NCBI RefSeq assembly: GCF_004138325.1
Contig: NZ_SBLB01000008.1
Coordinates: forward strand, 186,001-250,000
Reading direction: 5' to 3'
DNA length: 64,000 nt
Source of the DNA: Spirosoma sordidisoli
GTDB lineage: Bacteria; Bacteroidota; Bacteroidia; Cytophagales; Spirosomataceae
Each line of letters begins with the position of its first letter. Within the stretch, counting starts at the first letter, position 1. Made by a program: the position numbers and the translations under genes. Under the pieces are notes generated by a model. It did no database searches and was not told where the DNA came from. It saw only the letters and a program-made list of their open reading frames with translations. Shown in pieces: positions 7,309 through 16,042 of the stretch.

Positions 7309-8277
7309 ATGACAACCGGACTGGTTTTCGGCAAGTTTATGCCGGTTCATACAGGGCATCTGGCACTCATCGACTTTGCCCGCCAGCAGTGCGACCGGCT
7401 CATTGTATCGATGAGCTACACGGATGCGGACCCGATCGCGCCCGAACAACGGCTGGCCTGGCTCACCGAGCTGCTGGCTCCCTACCCGACCATCGAGGTA
7501 GTAGCCGAAGCCGACGACTTCCACGACCCGACGCTACCGCTTCATGAAGCGACAAAGTTGTGGGCGGCTTTTATCAAACGCCGGTTTCCGTCGGTCAGCG
7601 TTTTTTTCGCTTCCGAAGCCTATGGGCTCCCCCTGGCCTATCACAGCGGCCTGCGCTACGTATCGTTCGATCCGGCACGGCAGCAGGTTCCGGTATCAGC
7701 CACTCAGATCCGACAAAATCCCGCCCGCTTCTGGGACTATCTGCCGGCCCTGGTGCGCCCGTATTTTGTCCGGAAAATTTGTCTGTACGGTCCCGAGAGC
7801 GTGGGAAAAACCACCACCGCCCGGCAGCTGGCACTGGCGTTCGATACTACGTTTGTACCCGAAGTAGCCCGCGATATGATCACGTCCAACGAGTTTACGG
7901 CCGATGACATCATCCGGATCGGTTACGCACAGACGGCAGCGGTTCAGGCCGCCCAACAGCGAGCCAACCGGATACTTTTCTGCGATACCGATCTGATTAC
8001 GACCCAGATCTACTCGGATATCTACCTGCACCAGATACCCCCCGTTCTTTACGAACTCGAAAAGCAGGTACGTTACGATGCCTATGTGCTGCTCGACATC
8101 GATGTACCCTGGGTAGCCGACGGTCTGCGCGACCTGGGCCACCGGCGCGTTGACATGATGAACCGGTTTCGGGCGGAGTTAGACCGGCGACAATTGGATT
8201 ACAAAATCGTAAGCGGCTCGTTCACAGCGCGCTTGCAGACGATTCGTGAACTGGCCAATAAACTACTAGATCGATAA
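7309..8277 (+). CDS. nadR: NadR-like bifunctional NMN adenylyltransferase / nicotinamide riboside kinase
   Basis: A 322-residue two-domain enzyme. Residues 1-150 are a nucleotidyltransferase with GKFMPVHTGHLAL (HxGH type, ATP binding) and VSATQIR (the ISSTxIR-like motif); residues 155-322 are a P-loop kinase with GPESVGKTTTA. This is the order of NadR without its N-terminal repressor domain, so it should make NMN from nicotinamide riboside and then NAD from NMN, but not act as a repressor. PnuC upstream supplies the substrate. A strong AGGAGG stands only 1 nt before the ATG, too close for good use, which is odd in a lineage that seldom uses such sites. Confidence 0.87.
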   Translation: MTTGLVFGKFMPVHTGHLALIDFARQQCDRLIVSMSYTDADPIAPEQRLAWLTELLAPYPTIEVVAEADDFHDPTLPLHEATKLWAAFIKRRFPSVSVFFASEAYGLPLAYHSGLRYVSFDPARQQVPVSATQIRQNPARFWDYLPALVRPYFVRKICLYGPESVGKTTTARQLALAFDTTFVPEVARDMITSNEFTADDIIRIGYAQTAAVQAAQQRANRILFCDTDLITTQIYSDIYLHQIPPVLYELEKQVRYDAYVLLDIDVPWVADGLRDLGHRRVDMMNRFRAELDRRQLDYKIVSGSFTARLQTIRELANKLLDR

Positions 8278-8385
8278 GCCAGCCAGCCTCATAAATTAAT
8301 CTGCGAGTTTGGTAGATAAATATAAATCTAAAAAAAACAAATAGTACTATTAAAAGAATATTAATGCTTAACCTACTGATAATTA

Positions 8386-8415
8386 TTATCTTAGTTTTTT
8401 TGTGATATAATTTTG
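8386..8415 (+). promoter_or_regulatory. Promoter of the E-set protein gene
   Basis: The -7 box TAATTTTG (8408-8415) matches TAnnTTTG, and TTA sits exactly 19 nt upstream (8386-8388) where TTG is expected. The whole 8290-8410 stretch is markedly AT-rich, as expected for a strong promoter region, and the leader to the ATG would be about 20 nt. Confidence 0.55.
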
Positions 8416-8439
8416 CGTCAAACCAAACAATGATCTACT

Positions 8440-8748
8440 ATGGCAGTTGCCAAACAGTTTCTAAAAAGTAAGCCTATTGCAAAAGTAACGTTTGAATTGC
8501 CCGCCGAAGCCGTCAATGGTGCCAAAACGGTCGCCCTGGCCGGTGAATTCAACAACTGGGATCCCGCTGCCCAGGTGCTGAAAAAGCAAAAAGATGGTTC
8601 GTACAAAACCACGGTTGAACTGCCCATTGGTGGCGAGTATCAATTCCGTTACATCCTCGATGGCACGAAATGGGAAAACGACTGGGCTGCTGACAAATAC
8701 GTTGCCAGCGGTATTGCGGGTGAAGAGAACTCGGTAGTAGTCTTGTAA
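8440..8748 (+). CDS. Isoamylase early-set (glycogen-binding type) domain protein
   Basis: A 102-residue protein made of a single early-set/CBM48-like domain: VALAGEFNNWDPAAQVLKK holds the typical FNNWDP glucan-binding loop, and GGEYQFRYILDGTKWENDW is the second conserved block. In glycogen-branching enzymes and AMPK beta subunits this domain binds alpha-glucans. Here it stands alone with no enzyme domain or signal peptide, so it is probably a cytosolic glycogen-binding or scaffold protein; no glycogen gene is next to it. It has its own AT-rich promoter and a strong terminator, suggesting a well-expressed single-gene unit. Confidence 0.85.
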   Translation: MAVAKQFLKSKPIAKVTFELPAEAVNGAKTVALAGEFNNWDPAAQVLKKQKDGSYKTTVELPIGGEYQFRYILDGTKWENDWAADKYVASGIAGEENSVVVL

Positions 8749-8756
8749 AGAGCTAA

Positions 8757-8790
8757 CAAAAAAAGGGCTGCCAGCGCAGCCCTTTTTTGT
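8757..8790. terminator. Bidirectional rho-independent terminator
   Basis: GGGCTG, a 6-nt loop and CAGCCC, flanked by seven A on the left and six T on the right, give a good intrinsic terminator for both the E-set gene (+) and the convergent isomerase gene (-). Confidence 0.9.
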
Positions 8791-8797
8791 TTTCAGC

Positions 8798-9733
8798 CTA
8801 GATGGTAAAGCTGTCTGATTCGAGGTACGCTTTGATCAGCGCGGCTTCTCCGTCTTTACCCGGCATGGAGTTGCCGTGTTCCATACCGAAAATAAACTCC
8901 TTATTTTCGGCCTTTGCCTTGCGGTAAATGTGTTTGAAAATGTTTTTGTAGTTGATCTCGCCGGTGGTCGGTTCTTTCCGGCCGGGGTTATCACCAATCT
9001 GGAAGTAGGCAATCTCTTTCCAGCACCAGTCGATATGCGGAATGATATGCCCTTCGTTTTTCTGCATGTGGTAAATGTCGAACAGGATCTTGCACGATGG
9101 GCTGTTGACACCCCGGCATATTTCGTACGTCTGGTCTGACGTGCGCAGGAACAGATTGGGCGAGTCGCTCAAGGGTTCCAGTACCATGACCAGACCGGCC
9201 GGCTCCAGAATTTCTGCCCCCCGGCGCAGCGCGTCGATGACGTGGCCAGTCTGAATACCGATGGGCAGGTTACGCTCGAAATCGCCGGGCACAACGGTGG
9301 TGAATTTGGCGTTAACGCGCTTGGCCGTTTCGACCGCCCGCCGACAGCCGTTCAGGAAAATATCGATATACTCCGGTTTGCCGGCTGCCAGCGTATTCTG
9401 CGAGTTTCCACCTTTGTCGAGCACGAATACGCCCATGGTCATACCCAGCCGGGCCATCTCTTTACCCATCTTCTCCTGCATGGCCACGTCGCGTCCCATC
9501 ATGCCGTTGTCCTCAAGGGCGGTAAAGCCCATATCAGCCATGAACTTAAGCTGATCGATGGGATCTTTCCCGGCGCTGTTCTCGAACATGCCGATATGAG
9601 GAGCGTACTTGAGTTTGAATGAATTCTTGGCCAGTAGTGCGGGCTGCGAATGCCAGTTGCCGGCTACAGCTTCTCCAGAAAAAGCGGCCCCTGCCACTCC
9701 CAGCGTCGATTTGACAAAATTGCGTCGTTGCAT
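8798..9733 (-). CDS. Secreted sugar phosphate isomerase/epimerase-like TIM-barrel protein
   Basis: A 311-residue AP-endonuclease-2-type TIM barrel of the hydroxypyruvate isomerase-like group. The N-terminus MQRRNFVKSTLGVAGAA is a twin-arginine (Tat) signal, so the protein is exported folded. Metal-binding Glu/Asp/His candidates lie in MVLEPLSDSPN, FDIYHMQ and FGMEHGNS near the C-terminus. Members isomerise or epimerise free sugars or keto sugars. The gene follows the haem/HEAT-repeat gene by 41 nt on the same strand, so both are probably made from one transcript and work in the periplasm on sugars; the exact substrate is unknown. Confidence 0.85.
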   Translation of the reverse strand: MQRRNFVKSTLGVAGAAFSGEAVAGNWHSQPALLAKNSFKLKYAPHIGMFENSAGKDPIDQLKFMADMGFTALEDNGMMGRDVAMQEKMGKEMARLGMTMGVFVLDKGGNSQNTLAAGKPEYIDIFLNGCRRAVETAKRVNAKFTTVVPGDFERNLPIGIQTGHVIDALRRGAEILEPAGLVMVLEPLSDSPNLFLRTSDQTYEICRGVNSPSCKILFDIYHMQKNEGHIIPHIDWCWKEIAYFQIGDNPGRKEPTTGEINYKNIFKHIYRKAKAENKEFIFGMEHGNSMPGKDGEAALIKAYLESDSFTI

Positions 9734-9774
9734 AATAATGATTTAGTGGGATGCCCTGTCGTGTCGACAAAAGC

Positions 9775-12700
9775 TTATTGTTTTTTCTTTAAACTGGCCA
9801 GGTACTCGACCAGGTCAACCAGTTCCTGCGTGCTCATGGCCTCCTGCAAACCCGATGGCATCATCGACGAATCCATTTTTTTCATCGACACCACGTCCGA
9901 CATTTTGTAGTTCTGCACCACGCCACCCGGAAACTTCATCTGCAGGTCGGTTTCGGTTTTACTCGACACGATGCCCGACAGGGTGCTGCCATCTTTAAAT
10001 TTCACCTCCCAGCCTTCGTAGCCGAAGCTAACCCCGGCGTCGGGGTGCAAAATGGCCAGATACTGACCTTCTTTGGGCAGCTTAGAGCCGATTTCGGATA
10101 GCTTGGGGCCGAAGTCCATGCCCTCGCCGTTGATCTGGTGGCAGGTCGAGCAGTTGGCCTTAAACACCGTGGCGCCGGTAATGGCGTTTCCGTTCATGGC
10201 CAGCAATTCAGTCATAGCAGGCAGTTTACGGCTTCCCGTAGCGGCTCCCCCGTCTATGTATTTGGCGGCTTCGTTCCGGATGCTCTTGCGCCAGGCGCCC
10301 GACACCCCCTGAACGGCAGCTGCTTTGTAGTCGCCTTTGATGTCGCCGGATTTCAGCAGCGCAATGACGATATCTTCGCCGTCGTTACTGCCCCCCAGCG
10401 ACCGGGTAGCTTCCCGGCGCAGGGCTACTGCCCGTTTTTCGTCCAGCGCCACCGACTTTAGGATCTCGATCGACTCTTTGCTGCCTACCCGGCGCAGGGC
10501 CGTAAGCATACTCAGGGCGGCTTCGGTATCGCTGCCATTGACGACTTCCCAGGCCATAGCACCGCCCCCCTGCTTGAGCAGCTGCCGAGCGGCATCACGT
10601 CCCAGACCGTCGAGGGGTTTGGCTACCGCCAGTTGCCGCAGCCGGGCGTTTTCGGCCGCAGGTTCATAACGGGATACCAGTTCCATGTACTCCTGGGTGC
10701 CGTACACATCGTTCATCAGTTTGTTCAAAGCACTGGTGGCGATGGGCGACGTTTTGACGAAGGCTGGGTCGAGGTGGCGCAGGGCCAGCTTGGTAACGTC
10801 GGTGGCCGATGCGCTATTGCCGTTGCTGCTGGCCTGCAGGATGCTGAGCAGGGCGTTCGATTTGTCCGTAGCGCCGGGGTTGAAATCAAAGGCCCGGAAG
10901 TAGCGAAGCCGCTGTTTCAACTCAAAGTTGTTATCGCCGGCCAGCCTGGCCAGTAGTGGAACCGACGCTTTGGTACGCGCCCGCCAGACAATATCGCGGC
11001 CACCGGCGTTGGCCAGCGGATCGTTGTTCATCAGCCCGAGCCAGGCGTTGTAATAGCTATCCCAGTTTCCATCGGCACCAATGCCCAGCGCTTCGAGGTA
11101 CCAGCGGTCTTTACCATCGTGTTTGGCGGCCAGCTGGGCCCACAGCGCGGGGGCTTCGGGCGATGCATGCCGACGCAGGGCAATGGCACATTCGCGACGC
11201 ACCTGCGGATCGGTATCGGCAACGAGTTGCTTTACCGCGGCCAGCGTAGCCTGGCTACCCATCTGGCGAGCCGCGCGCAGGGCCGTCATGCGCAGGTTCG
11301 GGTCGGTTTCTTTCAGAGCCGCCGTAACGTAGCGCGCCCATTTATTATCGGGTAGCTTGCTCAGCAGCCATAGCGCGCGGGCTTTCTGACGCGGGTCGGT
11401 GGTGGCTTTGTAGAACCGGGCCAGCGACTTCTCGGCTTTTGTACCCTGCGCATGAAGCGCCTGCCAGCCTGCATACCGAACGTTCATATTTGGGTTTTGC
11501 AGAGCCTCGATTGCGCCCTCTATAGATGTCACATCTACTTTCGGCATCGTATAGGCCGAGTTGGGGGGCGCTACCCGATAGACCCGCCCTTTGTTGAGAT
11601 CGCCCGCCTGGTGACCGCCCACACCGGGATCGTACCAGTCGGCAATGATCAGCGAGCCGTCGGGCGCTACGCAGACGTCGGCCGGGCGGAACCACTGGTC
11701 GCGCACGCCCTCCAGCACGTTGACGATACTGGCCTTATAACCAGCGCCGTCATTTTCTACCGGATACGACCGAACCACATTCGGGCCGGCATCGCAGTGA
11801 ATGATCTGGTTTTGAAAGACCTGGGGCAGCAGCTTGCCTTCGTACACGATAATACCGGTGGGCGAACCGGCGCCGGTCTGGAGCAGGTTCGGTACGGAAC
11901 CGGGGTCATTCAGGTGCCAGTGCCGCTGCGGAATGGTGGCTTCGAGGTTGGTCCGGTTAGCCTGCCAGCCCGCGCCGGTCATCTCATCCGAATAGCCATA
12001 GTTGCCGTATTCCATGACGTAGTTGATCCGAACGCCCTTGTTGCCGTCGTCGTCGTTGTCCGATTGCCAGAGCGCCCCGTAGGAGTCGACCGCCACTTCG
12101 TAGTTGTTGCGGAAGTTCTGGCCCAGCAGTTCTACGTTTTTCCCGTCGGGATCGCAGCGGAAGACCATCCCCTGCTTGAAATTCTGGCGATTGATGGCCT
12201 TGCCCGTGGCTATGTCGATAACGGGGTTGCCGTCTTTGTCCATCAGCTGCCGGCCTTCGTTTCCGAAGTTAAAATACCACTTACCATCGGGCCCGAAGAC
12301 GAACGTATGCATGCCGTGATCGTGCTGTTCGCCACCAATCCCGGTAAAGAGCAGCTCTTTACGGTCGGCTTTGTCGTCGCCGTTATCGTCGGTCAGAACC
12401 CATACGTTCGGGCTGTCCGATACGATAACGCGGTTGCCCTGCACCCAGATACCCAGGGGCGACTCGATGCTGGGGTCCTGATAAAATACCTTGCTGACGT
12501 CGGCCTTGCCGTCCTGGTTGGTGTCTTCGAGAATAACGATCCGGTCGCCTTCTTTATGGGTCGGGTTTCCGGTAATGGCAGGCCGGTAGTTATACGCTTC
12601 GCAGACCCATACGCGGCCACGCGCATCGACGTCGATGTTGGTCGGGTTGGTGAGCATGGGTTCGGCTGCAAACAGCGTTGCTTCCAGACCCGATGCGACG

Positions 12701-12894
12701 TTGAGGCTGCCGACGGCATATTTCGGATCGCGCTTGTCATCGTCGGTCAGCCGGGCAAAGAGGCTGGTGAGATACGTTTCTGAAGCACCGTTCAGACTCC
12801 GGTTCTGATAGGCGCTGACCAGAGCCCCGGCTACCAGCAGCCCGGCCGCCGAGAGAGCTACGGTCCGCGGAAAAGAAACAGTTTGTTTACGCAT
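9775..12894 (-). CDS. Large PVC-type dehydrogenase / c-type cytochrome protein with HEAT repeats
   Basis: A 1039-residue exported protein. After an N-terminal signal/anchor (TVALSAAGLLVAGALVSAYQ) comes a beta-propeller (about 60-440) of the TIGR02604 membrane-bound dehydrogenase type, then HEAT-like helical repeats (about 450-880), and finally a c-type haem domain of the Pirellula/Verrucomicrobium type with CSTCH at residue 915 and a candidate distal Met in SSMMPSG. Such proteins are thought to oxidise sugars or alcohols and pass electrons to a cytochrome, but few have been tested. The secreted sugar isomerase gene directly downstream fits a periplasmic sugar-oxidation step. Confidence 0.87.
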   Translation of the reverse strand: MRKQTVSFPRTVALSAAGLLVAGALVSAYQNRSLNGASETYLTSLFARLTDDDKRDPKYAVGSLNVASGLEATLFAAEPMLTNPTNIDVDARGRVWVCEAYNYRPAITGNPTHKEGDRIVILEDTNQDGKADVSKVFYQDPSIESPLGIWVQGNRVIVSDSPNVWVLTDDNGDDKADRKELLFTGIGGEQHDHGMHTFVFGPDGKWYFNFGNEGRQLMDKDGNPVIDIATGKAINRQNFKQGMVFRCDPDGKNVELLGQNFRNNYEVAVDSYGALWQSDNDDDGNKGVRINYVMEYGNYGYSDEMTGAGWQANRTNLEATIPQRHWHLNDPGSVPNLLQTGAGSPTGIIVYEGKLLPQVFQNQIIHCDAGPNVVRSYPVENDGAGYKASIVNVLEGVRDQWFRPADVCVAPDGSLIIADWYDPGVGGHQAGDLNKGRVYRVAPPNSAYTMPKVDVTSIEGAIEALQNPNMNVRYAGWQALHAQGTKAEKSLARFYKATTDPRQKARALWLLSKLPDNKWARYVTAALKETDPNLRMTALRAARQMGSQATLAAVKQLVADTDPQVRRECAIALRRHASPEAPALWAQLAAKHDGKDRWYLEALGIGADGNWDSYYNAWLGLMNNDPLANAGGRDIVWRARTKASVPLLARLAGDNNFELKQRLRYFRAFDFNPGATDKSNALLSILQASSNGNSASATDVTKLALRHLDPAFVKTSPIATSALNKLMNDVYGTQEYMELVSRYEPAAENARLRQLAVAKPLDGLGRDAARQLLKQGGGAMAWEVVNGSDTEAALSMLTALRRVGSKESIEILKSVALDEKRAVALRREATRSLGGSNDGEDIVIALLKSGDIKGDYKAAAVQGVSGAWRKSIRNEAAKYIDGGAATGSRKLPAMTELLAMNGNAITGATVFKANCSTCHQINGEGMDFGPKLSEIGSKLPKEGQYLAILHPDAGVSFGYEGWEVKFKDGSTLSGIVSSKTETDLQMKFPGGVVQNYKMSDVVSMKKMDSSMMPSGLQEAMSTQELVDLVEYLASLKKKQ

Positions 12895-13021
12895 GGAAGG
12901 TATCGTCAGTAGATTATAGGTTTACATCTTGCACTTTACCGCCTAAATATAAGGATTTTCCGGGCGAGACGGCGTTCATAACCAGACCACGGCGGCCGGC
13001 GCAGTAAAAAGCAGAAAGGCC

Positions 13022-13069
13022 AAAAAAAATACCGCCAGCCCAACACACATAGTGCATCGAACTGGCGGC
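13022..13069 (-). terminator. Terminator of lpdA
   Basis: On the minus strand CCGCCAG pairs with CTGGCGG around a 23-nt loop and is followed by TATTTTTTTT, a strong U-tract, about 50 nt after the lpdA stop codon. Confidence 0.75.
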
Positions 13070-13116
13070 AGTAGTACTAGTTGCAGATCGCGCGTCGAGA
13101 CGGCGTTTGCGGGTTC

Positions 13117-14517
13117 TTACAAGTGAATAGCCTCACCGTAAGCGGCCTCGGTGGCGTCCTTGATGGCTTCCGACATGGTTGGGTGCGGGTGAACGGCCTT
13201 CAGGATTTCTTCGCCGGTGGTTTCCAGCTTGCGGGCGGCTACGACCTCGGCAATCATTTCGGTTACGTTGGCCCCGATGAAGTGAGCACCCAGGAACTCG
13301 CCGTATTTGGCATCGAAAATTACCTTCACGAACCCTTCGGGCGCACCGGCGGCTTTGGCCTTACCCGAAGCCGTAAACGGAAACTTACCGACTTTCAGCT
13401 CGTACCCGGCGTCGCGGGCGGCTTTCTCGGTATAACCTACCGACGCGATTTCGGGCGTGCAGTACGTACAGCCCGGGATGTTGTTGTAGTTCAGCGGCTC
13501 AACATGCGGCAGACCGGCAATCTTCTCTACGCAGATGATGGCTTCGGCCGAGGCTACGTGGGCCAGGGCCTGGCCTTTGGTGCAGTCGCCGATGGCGTAG
13601 TAGCCCTCGGTGCTGGTGCGGTAGTAATCGTCGGTGACGATCTTGCCCCGGTCGGTAGCGATGCCGGTTTCTTCGAGGCCGATGTTCTCGATGTTGGCGA
13701 CCACACCCGCTGCCGACAGAACGATATCGGCTTCGAAGGTTTTCTCGCCCTCCGGCGTTTTAGCCGTTACTACGCAGCCTTTCCCACTCGTATCGACTTT
13801 CGTCACTTCCGAGTTGGTGAAAAGCTGGACGCCCATTTTTTTGTAGTTCTTGGCCAGTTCTTTCGAGATATCCTCATCTTCGACCGGTACGATATTGGGC
13901 ATGAACTCGATGATGGTCACCTTGGTGCCCATGCTGGCATATACATACGCAAACTCGACCCCGATAGCCCCCGAGCCGATGATCACCATCGAATCGGGCC
14001 GCTTCTCGAGCGTCATGGCTTTGCGGTATTCAATCACTTTCTCACCATCGATCGGAGCGGCCGGCAGCTGACGGGCGCGGCCACCGGTGGCAATGATGAT
14101 GTGTTTGGCTTCGTATTCGGTGGCTTTACCATCGGCCCCGGTCACCTCTACTTTTTTGCCGGGCTTTACTTTCCCGTTCCCGCTGATGACGTCGATCTTG
14201 TTCTTCTTCATCAGGAACTGAACGCCCTTGCTCATGCTGTCGGCAACACCCCGGCTCCGCTTGATAACGGCGCCGAAATCAGCTTCCGACTCGCCCTGTA
14301 CGGTGATACCGTAGTCTTTGGCGTGCTTGATGTATTCAAAAACCTGCGCCGATTTGATCAGCGCTTTGGTGGGGATACAGCCCCAGTTGAGACAAATACC
14401 GCCGAGGCTCTCGCGCTCGATAACGGCCGTTTTCATACCTAACTGCGAAGCGCGGATGGCGGCAACATATCCGCCCGGCCCGCTACCTACCACGATTACA
14501 TCGTACTGTGAAGCCAT
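13117..14517 (-). CDS. lpdA: Dihydrolipoyl dehydrogenase
   Basis: A 466-residue FAD/NAD disulfide oxidoreductase, the E3 component that reoxidises dihydrolipoamide in 2-oxoacid dehydrogenase complexes and the glycine cleavage system. Visible are the FAD motif VVGSGPGGYVAA, the redox-active CLNWGC (Cys42 and Cys47), the NAD motif IIGSGAIGVEFA, and the C-terminal HPHPTMSEA with the His-Glu pair that activates the thiol. The start at MASQYDVIVVG puts the FAD fold at the N-terminus; an open frame 53 codons longer has no such content. The gene is alone here with its own promoter and terminator. LipB, also in the window, supplies the octanoyl precursor of the cofactor. Confidence 0.96.
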   Translation of the reverse strand: MASQYDVIVVGSGPGGYVAAIRASQLGMKTAVIERESLGGICLNWGCIPTKALIKSAQVFEYIKHAKDYGITVQGESEADFGAVIKRSRGVADSMSKGVQFLMKKNKIDVISGNGKVKPGKKVEVTGADGKATEYEAKHIIIATGGRARQLPAAPIDGEKVIEYRKAMTLEKRPDSMVIIGSGAIGVEFAYVYASMGTKVTIIEFMPNIVPVEDEDISKELAKNYKKMGVQLFTNSEVTKVDTSGKGCVVTAKTPEGEKTFEADIVLSAAGVVANIENIGLEETGIATDRGKIVTDDYYRTSTEGYYAIGDCTKGQALAHVASAEAIICVEKIAGLPHVEPLNYNNIPGCTYCTPEIASVGYTEKAARDAGYELKVGKFPFTASGKAKAAGAPEGFVKVIFDAKYGEFLGAHFIGANVTEMIAEVVAARKLETTGEEILKAVHPHPTMSEAIKDATEAAYGEAIHL

Positions 14518-14597
14518 TTCTATGAATGAAAAATGTAGACTAAAAAAAGTACCCTGCTCCGGCGTACCGTCTGCAACAATCTCTTGGTTTGAGAACG

Positions 14598-14605
14598 CAA
14601 AGGTA
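14598..14605 (-). promoter_or_regulatory. -7 promoter box of lpdA
   Basis: On the minus strand TACCTTTG fits TAnnTTTG and would give a leader of about 75 nt. No TTG lies 19 nt upstream. Confidence 0.45.
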
Positions 14606-14788
14606 GGGCGAAAAGTTGGTTCGTGCCGGACCCGGCCAGCGGGTCTGTACGAAATCAGCCGGTTTGGGCAATCCATGGCGACCGGCCCGGCCGGCCGCTC
14701 CGAAAAAACGCCGTGCCGAGCCGCTGCGTCCTGTTTTCTGGCAACGATCCGCTTTCGGCAGAAACAAGGCCCCCCGCTCCTTTTGTTC

Positions 14789-14796
14789 TATCTTTG
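14789..14796 (+). promoter_or_regulatory. -7 promoter box of prfB
   Basis: TATCTTTG fits TAnnTTTG. Transcription would begin just after the in-frame ATG at 14802, so the ATG at 14877 becomes the first usable prfB start. No clear -33 element was seen. Confidence 0.5.
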
Positions 14797-14876
14797 CATT
14801 CATGAGCCGACGCACGCTCGCCGGCAGGCGGGTTCAGGTTTGGCTCATTCATTCGTCCATCAATTACGACAAGTTC

Positions 14877-15954
14877 ATGACAACTGACCAGTTGACCGAC
14901 TTGAGGGCCAGAGTAGAGGCCCTGAGGAGGTATCTTTGACTACGACGCCAAGAAAGAACAGCTAGCCGAACTCGAGCAGCAGACGTTCCAGCCCGAGTTC
15001 TGGACCGATGCGGCCCGGGCCGAAGGCGTGATGAAACAGGTACGCGCCCTGAAAGGCTGGACCGGCGGTTACGAGAAACTGAACAGCCAGTTCGGCGATC
15101 TCGAAACGCTCTTCGAGTTCTACGAAGCCGGCGACGTTACCGAAGAAGAAGTAGATGCCGAAGGCCAGAAAGTATCGGCTATCCTCGACGACCTCGAGCT
15201 CAAAAAAATGCTCGGCAATGAAGAAGATCAGCTCAGCGCGGTTCTCGAAATCAACGCGGGCGCGGGCGGCACCGAAAGCCAGGACTGGGCCGACATGCTC
15301 TACCGGATGTACATGCGCTGGGCCGAAAAACACGGCTATGCCCTCAAACAGGTCGACTATCAGGAAGGCGATACCGCCGGCATCAAGTCAGCCACGATTG
15401 AGGTCGATGGGCCACTGGCTTACGGCTTTCTGAAGTCCGAGAACGGGGTTCACCGGCTGGTGCGCATCTCGCCCTTCGACTCCAACGCCCGGCGTCACAC
15501 CTCATTTGCGTCGGTTTTTGCTTATCCGCTGGTCGATGACACCATCCAGATTGAGGTAAACCCGGCCGACATCGACTGGGATACGTTCCGGTCGGGCGGG
15601 GCGGGTGGCCAGAACGTCAACAAGGTCGAAACGGCCGTTCGGTTACGGCACCGCCCGTCCGGACTGATTATCGAATGTCAGCAGGAACGGAGCCAGCTGC
15701 AGAACAAGGAAGTAGCCATGCGCCTGCTGAAGTCGAAGCTGTACGAGATTGAAGTGCAGAAACGAAACGCAGCCCGCGCCGAAGTAGAAGCCGGAAAGCA
15801 GAAAATTGAGTGGGGGTCGCAGATTCGGTCGTACGTACTGGACGATCGACGCGTGAAAGACCACCGCACCGGCTATCAGACGTCGAACACCGACGCGGTA
15901 CTCGACGGCGATATCGACCCGTTTATCAAAGCATTCCTGCTCGAACAGGAGTAA
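14877..15954 (+). CDS. prfB: Peptide chain release factor 2 with programmed +1 frameshift
   Basis: The gene is read as 14877-14936 joined to 14938-15954. The first 20 codons end in TAT CTT and an in-frame TGA at 14937; skipping one base gives GAC and the rest of RF2, 358 residues in total. The recoding site has the canonical parts: an internal AGGAGG (14925-14930) three bases before the CTT slippery codon, and TGA followed by C. RF2 reads UAA and UGA and its own UGA makes the shift self-regulating. The protein has SPF in RISPFDSNARR (stop-codon reading) and GGQ in SGGAGGQNVNK (peptide release). The frameshift is regulatory, not a mutation. Confidence 0.97.
14925..14940 (+). promoter_or_regulatory. 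RF2 programmed frameshift site
   Basis: AGGAGG, TAT, CTT, TGA, C: the internal Shine-Dalgarno-like stimulator, its 3-nt spacing, the slippery Leu codon, the UGA stop and the following C are all in their classical places. Confidence 0.96.
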
Positions 15955-16042
15955 GGTACGGCAGGGCGTTTGCGGGGTTACCGGCAATCCGGTCTACAAC
16001 CTGGCTCGTAGGTAATCCCGTAAACAGCCCGCTACGTACCCT

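Larger units (their letters stand above)
14518..14876. other. Divergent control region between lpdA and prfB
   Basis: This 359-nt stretch has no gene. It carries one -7 box for each direction (14598-14605 minus, 14789-14796 plus). Between the prfB box and its ATG the leader holds GAGCC and GGCTC segments that could pair around a GC-rich loop; no known riboswitch was recognised. Confidence 0.55.

Noticed and set aside
11452..12783. 443-codon open frame opposite the haem/HEAT-repeat gene
   Set aside because: Shadow of the sense-strand propeller domain; no start signal or family.
13081..14442. 453-codon open frame opposite lpdA
   Set aside because: Shadow of lpdA, which has all catalytic motifs.
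14616..14939. prfB as a broken gene, or a separate small gene ending at the TGA
   Set aside because: The stop lies in a canonical RF2 recoding site, so it is regulated frameshifting and not decay.
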